Below are positions 1-10,924 of a DNA stretch of 64,000 bases, piece after piece. This stretch comes from Auanema rhodensis. Its lineage: Eukaryota; Nematoda; Chromadorea; Rhabditida; Rhabditidae. The notes below the pieces were generated by a model that ran no database searches, was not told where the DNA came from, and saw only the letters and a program-made list of their open reading frames with translations. The DNA lies in contig OZ059900.1 in assembly GCA_964057225.1 (NCBI GenBank), positions 20,785,638 to 20,849,637 on the forward strand, read 5' to 3'. A program made the translations under genes and the position numbers. Position 1 is the first letter of the stretch; the number at the start of each line of letters is the position of its first letter.

Positions 1-335
1 ATACAAAAACACAGTATTTCCCATGAGAAATATTTTATTATGCTGGAAAACCAGTTTTTGGAAAGTTCGCTGTAAATAAGGTTTTGACTTACGATTTCAT
101 GTGTTCAAACTCATGCAATGTCAATGAAACCTAGCTCAAAATTGTTCGTACAACGTCTAGTTCCACTTTCACGACAAAAAAACAGGGGTTAGAAAATTAA
201 GGAAATTAGCATATTCTGAGGGCACGCCCCTTATGGCTAATATTGATTAAATCGATTTTTGTTCATATGAGTAGTCAAATGCAACGAATTTCAGCGTGTT
301 ACATACTAAAATGAAGCATTTTACATGCTGAACAC

Positions 336-344
336 TATAAAAAT
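336..344 (+). promoter_or_regulatory. TATA-like sequence in the CTAT monomer subclass
   Basis: At the boundary of the first two monomers the sequence is CTATAAAAATAC. Most copies have CTAGAAAAATAC, so a single base makes a TATA-box-like TATAAAAAT in a subset: for example the monomers ending near 340, 1024, 1366, 2390, 2730, 16735, 20155 and 22205 in the forward half, and many GTATTTTTATAGTG copies in the reverse half. Satellite transcription is well documented in eukaryotes, but no other promoter element is recognisable here and this is only a candidate. Confidence 0.2.
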
Positions 345-384
345 ACAAAAACACAGTATTTCCCATGAGAAATATTTTATTATG

Positions 385-396
385 CTGGAAAACCAG
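385..396. repeat. Monomer dyad CTGG-AAAA-CCAG
   Basis: This is a perfect 4-bp stem around an AAAA loop, at monomer positions 43-54. It is present in almost all copies. A subclass (for example 14687, 20842, 21526, and reversed near 31070 and 49186) reads AACGAG, which breaks the stem, and eight reverse-half copies lack one of the four loop bases. The forward half breaks off inside this loop at 22600. Confidence 0.8.
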
Positions 397-546
397 TTTT
401 TGGAAATTTCGCTGTAAACAAGGTTTTGACTTACGATTTCATGTGTTCAAACTCATGCAATGTCAATGAAACCTAGCTCAAAATTGTTCCTACAACGTCT
501 AATTCCACTTTCACGACAAAAAAACAGGGGTTAGAAAATTAAGGAA

Positions 547-583
547 ATTAGCATATTCTGAGGGCACGCCCCTTATGGCTAAT
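547..583. repeat. Compound 37-bp dyad around the GC-rich patch
   Basis: An outer pair, ATTAGC and GCTAAT, encloses ATA/TAT and an inner GGG-CACG-CCC, giving a stepped inverted repeat at monomer positions 205-241. The centre is the only GC-rich patch of the AT-rich monomer and is among its best conserved parts. Its commonest changes are CCCC to CCTC or CCCT, which leave at least part of the inner stem. The 9-bp deletion copies lose bases just upstream of the dyad but keep the dyad itself. Protein binding or extrusion of a cruciform is possible but unproven. Confidence 0.65.
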
Positions 584-649
584 ATTGATTAAATCGATTT
601 TTGTTCATATGAGTCGTCAAATGCAACGAATTTCAGCGTGTTACATACT

Positions 650-664
650 AAAATGAAGCATTTT
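650..664. repeat. Monomer hairpin AAAATG-AAG-CATTTT
   Basis: This is a perfect 6-bp inverted repeat with a 3-base loop, at monomer positions 308-322. Common variants change the loop (AAAATGAAACATTTT) or weaken the right arm (CATTTCAC, CATTTTAT, CATTCCAC). In the reverse half it reads AAAATGCTTCATTTT. The reverse array starts inside this loop at 22601. Confidence 0.75.
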
Positions 665-3600
665 ACATGCTGAACACTAGAAAAATACAAAAACACAGTA
701 TTTCCCATGAGAAATATTTTATTATGCTGGAAAACCAGTTTTTGGAAATTTCGCTGTAAACAAGGTTTTGACTTACGATTTCATGTGTTCAAACTCATGC
801 AATGTCAATGAAACCTAGCTGAAAATTGTTCCTACAACGTCTAGTTCCACTTTCACGACAAAAAAACAGGGGTTAGAAAATTAAGGAAATTAGCATATTC
901 TGAGGGCACGCCCCTTATGGCTAATATTGATTAAATCGATTTTTGTTCATATGAGTCGTCAAATGCAACGAATTTCAGCGTGTTACATACTAAAATGAAG
1001 CATTTTACATGCTGAACACTATAAAAATACAGAAACACAGTATTTCCCATGAGAAATATTTTATTATGCTGGAAAACCAGTTTTTGGAAATTTCGCTGTA
1101 AACAAGGTTTTGACTTACGATTTCATGTGTTCAAACTCATGCAATGTCAATGAAACCTAGCTCAAAATTGTTCGTACAACGTCTAGTTCCACTTTCACGA
1201 CAAAAAAACAGGGGTTAGAAAATTAAGGAAATTAGCATATTCTGAGGGCACGCCCCTTATGGCTAATATTGATTAAATCGATTTTTGTTCATATGAGTCG
1301 TCAAATGCAACGAATTTCAGCGTGTTACATACTAAAATGAAGCATTTTACATGCTGAACACTATAAAAATACAAAAACACAGTATTTCCCATGAGAAATA
1401 TTTTATTATGCTGGAAAACAAGTTTTTGGAAATTTCGCTGTAAACAAGGTTTTGACTTACGATTTCATGTGTTCAAACTCATGCAATGTCAATGAAACCT
1501 AGCTCAAAATTGTTCGTACAACGTCTAGTTCCACTTTCACGACAAAAAAACAGGGGTTAGAAAATTAAGGAAATTAGCATATTCTGAGGGCACGCCCCTT
1601 ATGGCTAATATTGATTAAATCGATTTTTGTTCATATGAGTCGTCAAATGCAACGAATTTCAGCGTGTTACATACTAAAATGAAGCATTTTACATGCTGAA
1701 CACTATAAAAATACAAAAACACAGTATTTCCCATGAGAAATATTTTATTATGCTGGAAAACCAGTTTTTGGAAATTTCGCTGTAAACAAGGTTTTGACTT
1801 ACGATTTCATGTGTTCAAACTCATGCAATGTCAATGAAACCTAGCTCAACATTGTTCCTACAACGTCTAGTTCCACTTTCACGACAAAAAACAGGGGTTA
1901 GAAAATTAAGGAAATTAGCATATTCTGAGGGCACGCCCCTTATGGCTAATATTGATTAAATCGATTTTTGTTCATATGAGTCGTCAAATGCAACGAATTT
2001 CAGCGTGTTACATACTAAAATGAAGCATTTTACATGCTGAACACTAGAAAAATACAAAAACACAGTATTTCCATGAGAAATATTTTATTATGCTGGAAAA
2101 CCAGTTTTTGGAAATTTCGCTGTAAACAAGGTTTTGACTTACGATTTCATGTGTTCAAACTCATGCAATGTCAATGAAACCTAGCTCAAAATTGTTCCTA
2201 CAACGTCTAATTCCACTTTCACGACAAAAAAACAGGGGTAAGAAAATTAAGGAAATTAGCATATTCTGAGGGCACGCCCCTTATGGCTAATATTGATTAA
2301 ATCGATTTTTGTTCATATGAGTCGTCAAATGCAACGAATTTCAGCGTGTTACATACTAAAATGAAGCATTTTACATGCTGAACACTATAAAAATACAAAA
2401 ACACAGTATTTCCCATGAGAAATATTTTATTATGCTGGAAAACCAGTTTTTGGAAATTTCGCTGTAAACAAGGTTTTGACTTACGATTTCATGTGTTCAA
2501 ACTCATGCAATGTCAATGAAACCTAGCTCAAAATTGTTCCTACAACGTCTAGTTCCATTTTCACGACAAAAAAACAGGGGTTAGAAAATTAAGGAAATTA
2601 GCATATTCTGAGGGCACGCCCCTTATGGCTAATATTGATTAAATCGATTTTTGTTCATATGAGTCGTCAAATGCAACGAATTTCAGCGTGTTACATACTA
2701 AAATGAAGCATTTTACATGCTGAACACTATAAAAATACAAAAACACAGTATTTCCCATGAGAAATATTTTATTATGCTGGAAAACCAGTTTTTGGAAATT
2801 TCGCTGTAAACAAGTTTTTGACTTACGATTTCATGTGTTCAAACTCATGCAATGTCAATGAAACCTAGCTCAAAATTGTTCCTACAACGTCTAGTTCCAC
2901 TTTCACGACAAAAAAACAGGGGTTAGAAAATTAAGGAAATTAGCATATTCTGAGGGCACGCCTCTTATGGCTAATATTGATTAAATCGATTTTTGTTCAT
3001 ATGAGTCGTCAAATGCAACGAATTTCAGCGTGTTACATACTAAAATGAAGCATTTTACATGCTGAACACTATAAAATTACAAAAACACAGTATTTCCCAT
3101 GAGAAATATTTTATTATGCTGGAAAACCAGTTTTTGGAAATTTCGCTGTAAACAAGGTTTTGACTTACGATTTCATGTGTTCAAACTCATGCAATGTCAA
3201 TGAAACCTAGCTCAAAATTGTTCCTACAACGTCTAGTTCCACTTTCACGACAAAAAAACAGGGGTTAGAAAATTAAGGAAATTAGCATATTCTGAGGGCA
3301 CGCCCCTTATGGCTAATATTGATTAAATCGATTTTTGTTCATATGAGTCGTCAAATGAAACGAATTTCAGCGTGTTACATACTAAAATGAAGCATTTTAC
3401 ATGCTGAACACTATAAAAATACAAAAACACAGTATTTCCCATGAGAAATATTTTATTATGCTGGAAAACCAGTTTTTGGAAAGTTCGCTGTAAATAAGGT
3501 TTTGACTTACGATTTCATGTGTTCAAACTCATGCAATGTCAATGAAACCTAGCTCAAAATTGTTCGTACAACGTCTAGTTCCACTTTCACGACAAAAAAA

Positions 3601-5812
3601 CAGGGGTTAGAAAATTAAGGAAATTAGCATATTCTGAGGGCACGCCCCTTATGGCTAATATTGATTAAATCGATTTTTGTTCATATGAGTAGTCAAATGC
3701 AACGAATTTCAGCGTGTTACATACTAAAATGAAGCATTTTACATGCTGAACACTATAAAAATACAAAAACACAGTATTTCCCATGAGAAATATTTTATTA
3801 TGCTGGAAAACCAGTTTTTGGAAATTTCGCTGTAAACAAGGTTTTGACTTACGATTTCATGTGTTCAAACTCATGCAATGTCAATGAAACCTAGCTCAAA
3901 ATTGTTCCTACAACGTCTAATTCCACTTTCACGACAAAAAAACAGGGGTTAGAAAATTAAGGAAATTAGCATATTCTGAGGGCACGCCCCTTATGGCTAA
4001 TATTGATTAAATCGATTTTTGTTCATATGAGTCGTCAAATGCAACGAATTTCAGCGTGTTACATACTAAAATGAAGCATTTTACATGCTGAACACTATAA
4101 AAATACAAAAACACAGTATTTCCCATGAGAAATATTTTATTATGCTGGAAAACCAGTTTTTGGAAATTTCGCTGTAAACAAGGTTTTGACTTACGATTTC
4201 ATGTGTTCAAACTCATGCAATGTCAATGAAACCTAGCTCAAAATTGTTCCTACAACGTCTAATTCCACTTTCACGACAAAAAAACAGGGGTTAGAAAATT
4301 AAGGAAATTAGCATATTCTGAGGGCACGCCCCTTATGGCTAATATTGATTAAATCGATTTTTGTTCATATGAGTCGTCAAATGCAACGAATTTCAGCGTG
4401 TTACATACTAAAATGAAGCATTTTACATGCTGAACACTAGAAAAATACAAAAACACAGTATTTCCCATGAGAAATATTTTATTATGCTGGAAAACCAGTT
4501 TTTGGAAATTTCGCTGTAAACAAGGTTTTGACTTACGATTTCATGTGTTCAAACTCATGCAATGTCAATGAAACATAGCTCAAAATTGTTCGTACAACGT
4601 CTAGTTCCACTTTCACGACAAAAAAACAGGGGTTAGAAAATTAAGGAAGTTAGCATATTCTGAGGGCACGCCCCTTATGGCTAATATTGATTAAATCGAT
4701 TTTTGTTCATATGAGTCGTCAAATGCAACGAATTTCAGCGTGTTACATACTAAAATGAAGCATTTTACATGCTGAACACTAGAAAAATACAAAAACACAG
4801 TATTTCCCATGAGAAATATTTTATTATGCTGGAAAACCAGTTTTTGGAAATTTCGCTGTAAACAAGGTTTTGACTTACGATTTCATGTGTTCAAACTCAT
4901 GCAATGTCAATGAAACCTAGCTCAAAATTGTTCGTACAACGTCTAGTTCCACTTTCACGACAAAAAAACAGGGGTTAGAAAATTAAGGAAATTAGCATAT
5001 TCTGAGGGCACGCCCCTTATGGCTAATATTGATTAAATCGATTTTTGTTCATATGAGTCGTCAAATGCAACGAATTTCAGCGTGTTACATACTAAAATGA
5101 AGCATTTTACATGCTGAACACTAGAAGAATACAAAAACACAGTATTTCCCATGAGAAATATTTTATTATGCTGGAAAACCAGTTTTTGGAAATTTCGCTG
5201 TAAACAAGGTTTTGACTTACGATTTCATGTGTTCAAACTCATGCAATGTCAATGAAACCTAGCTCAAAATTGTTCGTACAACGTCTAGTTCCACTTTCAC
5301 GACAAAAAAACAGGGGTTAGAAAATTAAGGAAATTAGCATATTCTGAGGGCACGCCCCTTATGGCTAATATTGATTAAATCGATTTTTGTTCATATGAGT
5401 CGTCAAATGCAACGAATTTCAGCGTGTTACATACTAAAATGAAGCATTTTACATGCTGAACACTAGAAGAATACAAAAACACAGTATTTCCCATGAGAAA
5501 TATTTTATTATGCTGGAAAACCAGTTTTTGGAAATTTCGCTGTAAACAAGGTTTTGACTTACGATTTCATGTGTTCAAACTCATGCAATGTCAATGAAAC
5601 CTAGCTCAAAATTGTTCGTACAACGTCTAGTTCCACTTTCACGACAAAAAAACAGGGGTTAGAAAATTAAGGAAATTAGCATATTCTGAGGGCACGCCCC
5701 TTATGGCTAATATTGATTAAATCGATTTTTGTTCATATGAGTCGTCAAATGCAACGAATTTCAGCGTGTTACATACTAAAATGAGACATTTTACATGCTG
5801 AACACTAGAAAA

Positions 5813-6145
5813 ATACAAAAACACAGTATTTCCCATGAGAAATATTTTATTATGCTGGAAAACCAGTTTTTGGAAATTTCGCTGTAAACAAGGTTTTGAC
5901 TTACGATTTCATGTGTTCAAACTCATTCAATGTCAATGAAACCTAGCTCAAAATTGTTCGTACAACGTCTAGTTCCACTTTCACGACAAAAAAACAGGGG
6001 TTAGAAAATTAGCATATTCTGAGGGCACGCCCCTTATGGCTAATATTGATTAAATCGATTTTTGTTCATATGAGTCGTCAAATGCAATGAATTTCAGCGT
6101 GTTACATACTAAAATGAAGCATTTTACATGCTGAACACTAGAAAA
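5813..6145 (+). repeat. 333-bp monomer with 9-bp internal deletion (first copy)
   Basis: TTAGAAAATT is followed directly by AGCATATTC at about 6001-6019, lacking AAGGAAATT. The lost block lies between two AAATT direct repeats, a typical slippage signature. The copy also carries ACTCATTCAATG and GCAATGAATTT. An almost identical monomer lies 2,043 bp downstream, so the deletion arose once and was duplicated. Confidence 0.93.
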
Positions 6146-9100
6146 ATACAAAAACACAGTATTTCCCATGAGAAATATTTTATTATGCTGGAAAACCAGT
6201 TTTTGGAAATTTCGCTGTAAACAAGGTTTTGACTTACGATTTCATGTGTTCAAACTCATGCAATGTCAATGAAACCTAGCTCAAAATTGTTCGTACAACG
6301 TCTAGTTCCACTTTCACGACAAAAAAACAGGGGTTAGAAAATTAAGGAAATTAGCATATTCTGAGGGCACGCCCCTTATGGCTAATATTGATTAAATCGA
6401 TTTTTGTTCATATGAGTCGTCAAATGCAACGAATTTCAGCGTGTTACATACTAAAAAGAAGCATTTTACATGCTGAACACTAGAAAAATACAAAAACACA
6501 GTATTTCCCATGAGAAATATTTTATCATGCTGGAAAACCAGTTTTTGGAAATTTCGCTGTAAACAAGGTTTTGACTTACGATTTCATGTGTTCAAACTCA
6601 TGCAATGTCAATGAAACCTAGCTCAAAATTGTTTGTACAACGTCTAGTTCCACTTTCACGACAAAAAAACAAGGGTTAGAAAATTAAGGAAATTAGCATA
6701 TTCTGAGGGCACGCCCCTTATGGCTAATATTGATTAAATCGATTTTTGTTCATATGAGTCGTCAAATGCAACGAATTTCAGCGTGTTACATACTAAAATG
6801 AAGCATTTTACATGCTGAACACTAGAAAAATACAAAAACACAGTATTTCCCATGAGAAATATTTTATTATGCTGGAAAACCAGTTTTTGGAAATTTCGCT
6901 GTAAACAAGGTTTTGACTTACGATTTCATGTGTTCAAACTCATGCTATGTCAATGTAACCTAGCTCAAAATTGTTCGTACAACGTCTAGTTCCACTTTCA
7001 CGACAAAAAAACAGGGGTTAGAAAATTAAGGAAATTAGCATATTCTGAGGGCACGCCCCTTATGGCTAATATTGATTAAATCGATTTTTGTTTATATGAG
7101 TCGTCAAATGCAACGAATTTCAGCGTGTTACATACTAAAATGAAGCATTCCACATGCTGAACACTAGAAAAATACAAAAACACAGTATTTCCCATGAGAA
7201 ATATTTTATTATGCTGGAAAACCAGTTTTTGGAAATTTCGCTGTAAACAAGGTTTTGACTTACGATTTCATGTGTTCAAACTCATGCAATGTCAATGAAA
7301 CCTAGCTCAAAATTGTTCGTACAACGTCTAGTTCCACTTTCACGACAAAAAAACAGGGGTTAGAAAATTAAGGAAATTAGCATATTCTGAGGGCACGCCC
7401 CTTATGGCTAATATTGATTAAATCGATTTTTGTTCATATGAGTCGTCAAATGCAACGAATTTCAGCGTGTTACATACTAAAATGAAGCATTTTACATGCT
7501 GAACACTAGAAGAATACAAAAACACAGTATTTCCCATGACAAATATTTTATTATGCTGGAAAACCAGTTTTTGGAAATTTCGCTGTAAACAAGGTTTTGA
7601 CTTACGATTTCATGTGTTCAAACTCATGCAATGTCAATGAAACCTAGCTCAAAATTGTTCGTACAACGTCTAGTTCCACTTTCACGACAAAAAAACAGGG
7701 GTTAGAAAATTAATGAATTTAGCATATTCTGAGGGCACGCCCCTTATGGCTAATATTGATTAAATCGATTTTTGTTCATATGAGTCGTCAAATGCAACGA
7801 ATTTCAGCGTGTTACATACTAAAATGAGACATTTTACATGCTGAACACTAGAAAAATACAAAAACACAGTATTTCCCATGAGAAATATTTTATTATGCTG
7901 GAAAACCAGTTTTTGGAAATTTCGCTGTAAACAAGGTTTTGACTTACGATTTCATGTGTTCAAACTCATTCAATGTCAATGAAACCTAGCTCAAAATTGT
8001 TCGTACAACGTCTAGTTCCACTTTCACGACAAAAAAACAGGGGTTAGAAAATTAGCATATTCTGAGGGCACGCCCCTTATGGCTAATATTGATTAAATCG
8101 ATTTTTGTTCATATGAGTCGTCAAATGCAATGAATTTCAGCGTGTTACATACTAAAATGAAGCATTTTACATGCTGAACACTAGAAAAATACAAAAACAC
8201 AGTATTTCCCATGAGAAATATTTTATTATGCTGGAAAACCAGTTTTTGGAAATTTCGCTGTAAACAAGGTTTTGACTTACGATTTCATGTGTTCAAACTC
8301 ATGCAATGTCAATGAAACCTAGCTCAAAATTGTTCGTACAACGTCTAGTTCCACTTTCACGACAAAAAAACAGGGGTTAGAAAATTAAGGAAATTAGCAT
8401 ATTCTGAGGGCACGCCCCTTATGGCTAATATTGATTAAATCGATTTTTGTTCATATGAGTCGTCAAATGCAACGAATTTCAGCGTGTTACATACTAAAAT
8501 GAAGCATTTTACATGCTGAACACTAGAAGAATACAAAAACACAGTATTTCCCATGAGAAATATTTTATTATGCTGGAAAACCAGTTTTTGGAAATTTCGC
8601 TGTAAACAAGGTTTTGACTTACGATTTCATGTGTTCAAACTCATGCAATGTCAATGAAACCTAGCTCAAAATTGTTCGTACAACGTCTAGTTCCACTTTC
8701 ACGACAAAAAAACAGGGGTTAGAAAATTAAGGAAATTAGCATATTCTGAGGGCACGCCCCTTATGGCTAATATTGATTAAATCGATTTTTGTTCATATGA
8801 GTCGTCAAATGCAACGAATTTCAGCGTGTTACATACTAGAATGAAGCATTTTACATGCTGAACACTAGAAAAATACAAAAACACAGTATTTCCCATGAGA
8901 AATATTTTATTATGCTGGAAAACCAGTTTTTGGAAATTTCGCTGTAAACAAGGTTTTGACTTACGATTTCATGTGTTCAAACTCATGCAATGTCAATGAA
9001 ACATAGCTCAAAATTGTTCGTACAACGTCTAGTTCCACTTTCACGACAAAAAAACAGGGGTTAGAAAATTAAGGAAATTAGCATATTCTGAGGGCACGCC

Positions 9101-10924
9101 CCTTATGGCTAATATTGATTAAATCGATTTTTGTTCATATGAGTCGTCAAATGCAATGAATTTCAGCGTGTTACATACTAAAATGAAGCATTTTACATGC
9201 TGAACACTAGAAAAATACAAAAACACAGTATTTCCCATGAGAAATATTTTATTATGCTGGAAAACCAGTTTTTGGAAATTTCGCTGTAAACAAGGTTTTG
9301 ACTTACGATTTCATGTGTTCAAACTCATGCAATGTCAATGAAACCTAGCTCAAAATTGTTCGTACAACGTCTAGTTCCACTTTCACGACAAAAAAAAAGG
9401 GGTTAGAAAATTAAGGAAATTAGCATATTCTGAGGGCACGCCCCTTATGGCTAATATTGATTAAATCGATTTTTGTTCATATGAGTCGTTAAATGCAACG
9501 AATTTCAGCGTGTTACATACTAAAATGAAGCATTTTACATGCTGAACACTAGAAGAATACAAAAACACAGTATTTCCCATGAGAAATATTTTATTATGCT
9601 GGAAAACCAGTTTTTGGAAATTTCGCTGTAAACAAGGTTTTGACTTACGATTTCATGTGTTCAAACTCATGCAATGTCAATGAAACCTAGCTCAAAATTG
9701 TTCGTACAACGTCTAGTTCCACTTTCACGACAAAAAAACAGGGGTTAGAAAATTAAGGAAATTAGCATATTCTGAGGGCACGCCCCTTATGGCTAATATT
9801 GATTAAATCGATTTTTGTTCATATGAGTCGTCAAATGCAATGAATTTCAGCGTGTTACATACTAAAATGAAGCATTTTACATGCTGAACACTAGAAAAAT
9901 ACAAAAACACAGTATTTCCCATGAGAAATATTTTATTATGCTGGAAAACCAGTTTTTGGAAATTTCGCTGTAAACAAGGTTTTGACTTACGATTTCATGT
10001 GTTCAAACTCATGCAATGTCAATGAAACCTAGCTCAAAATTGTTCGTACAACGTCTAGTTCCACTTTCACGACAAAAAAACAGGGGTTAGAAAATTAAGG
10101 AAATTAGCATATTCTGAGGGCACGCCCCTTATGGCTAATATTGATTAAATCGATTTTTGTTCATATGAGTCGTCAAATGCAACGAATTTCAGCGTGTTAC
10201 ATACTAAAAAGAAGCATTTTACATGCTGAACACTAGAAAAATACAAAAACACAGTATTTCCCATGAGAAATATTTTATCATGCTGGAAAACCAGTTTTTG
10301 GAAATTTCGCTGTAAACAAGGTTTTGACTTACGATTTCATGTGTTCAAACTCATGCAATGTCAATGAAACCTAGCTCAAAATTGTTTGTACAACGTCTAG
10401 TTCCACTTTCACGACAAAAAAACAAGGGTTAGAAAATTAAGGAAATTAGCATATTCTGAGGGCACGCCCCTTATGGCTAATATTGATTAAATCGATTTTT
10501 GTTCATATGAGTCGTCAAATGCAACGAATTTCAGCGTGTTACATACTAAAATGAAGCATTTTACATGCTGAACACTAGAAAAATACAAAAACACAATATT
10601 TCCCATGAGAAATATTTTATTATGCTGGAAAACCAGTTTTTGGAAATTTCGCTGTAAACAAGGTTTTGACTTACGATTTCATGTGTTCAAACTCATGCTA
10701 TGTCAATGTAACCTAGCTCAAAATTGTTCGTACAACGTCTAGTTCCACTTTCACGACAAAAAAACAGGGGTTAGAAAATTAAGGAAATTAGCATATTCTG
10801 AGGGCACGCCCCTTATGGCTAATATTGATTAAATCGATTTTTGTTCATATGAGTCGTCAAATGCAACGAATTTCAGCGTGTTACATACTAAAATGAAGCA
10901 TTCCACATGCTGAACACTAGAAAA
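6146..10924 (+). repeat. 11-monomer offset duplication (6146-7171 and 9899-10924)
   Basis: Three consecutive monomers match in order: CTAAAAAGAAGC in the first; TTTATCATGC, TTTGTAC and AACAAGGG in the second; CATGCTATGTCAATGTAACC and CATTCCACATG in the third. The offset is 3,753 bp, equal to eleven monomers minus the 9-bp deletion at 8050. It overlaps the 6-monomer duplication, which shows successive events. Confidence 0.85.
7856..8188 (+). repeat. 333-bp monomer with 9-bp internal deletion (second copy)
   Basis: This copy shares the same AAGGAAATT deletion, the ACTCATTCAATG variant and GCAATGAATTT with the monomer at 5813-6145. It is the downstream copy of a 6-monomer-offset duplication. 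Confidence 0.93.

Larger units (their letters stand above)
443..677. repeat. Separated inverted pair GTGTTCA ... TGAACAC
   Basis: GTGTTCA at 443-449 is the exact reverse complement of TGAACAC at 671-677 (monomer positions 101-107 and 329-335). Flanking bases show looser resemblance (CATG nearby on both sides). A 7-bp match could be chance. I record it because both elements are nearly invariant across the array. Confidence 0.4.
343..684 (+). repeat. Reference satellite monomer (342 bp)
   Basis: This copy is used here to define monomer positions 1-342. It has 115 G+C of 342 bases. Fixed landmarks are: a CTGGAAAACCAG dyad at monomer positions 43-54, GTGTTCA at 101-107, a 7-A run followed by CAGGGG, the only GC-rich patch (GAGGGCACGCCCC) near 219-231 inside a larger dyad at 205-241, ATCGAT at 251-256, CATATG at 264-269, and AAAATGAAGCATTTT at 308-322. 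Recurrent variable sites are TTCGTAC/TTCCTAC/TTTGTAC after AAAATTG, CTAG/CTAT/CTAA at the monomer end, the A-run, CCCC/CCTC/CCCT in the GC patch, and GAAGCATTTTAC/TTCAC/TATAT. Because 342 is 3 x 114, reading frames repeat in phase from copy to copy, but all six contain stops; the longest stop-free stretch in the consensus is only about 63 codons. Confidence 0.97.
1..3760 (+). repeat. 10-monomer offset duplication (1-342 copied at 3419-3760)
   Basis: The monomers at 1 and 3419 share three variants seen together nowhere else I could find: GGAAAGTTCGC, GTAAATAAGG and GAGTAGTCAAATG. The offset of 3,418 bp is ten monomers minus the two 1-bp deletions between them. The following monomers are similar but not simply in register (the one at 343 resembles that at 4103 better than that at 3761), so at least one monomer was added in the second copy. 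Confidence 0.8.
5129..8188 (+). repeat. 6-monomer offset duplication (5129-6145 and 7172-8188)
   Basis: Three consecutive monomers recur in order. The first ends in CTAGAAGAATAC, the second ends in ATGAGACATTTT, and the third carries the 9-bp deletion. The offset is 2,043 bp, equal to six monomers minus 9 bp. The second copy has private changes (CCATGACAAAT, AATTAATGAATTTAGC). Confidence 0.85.

Noticed and set aside
593-611. ATCGAT and CATATG palindromes as regulatory sites, and the nearby ATGAGTC as an AP-1/Gcn4-like site.
   Set aside because: Six-base palindromes are expected by chance in an AT-rich 342-bp unit, and the AP-1-like site has a mismatch in its second half. Their main use is to predict a 342-bp restriction ladder.
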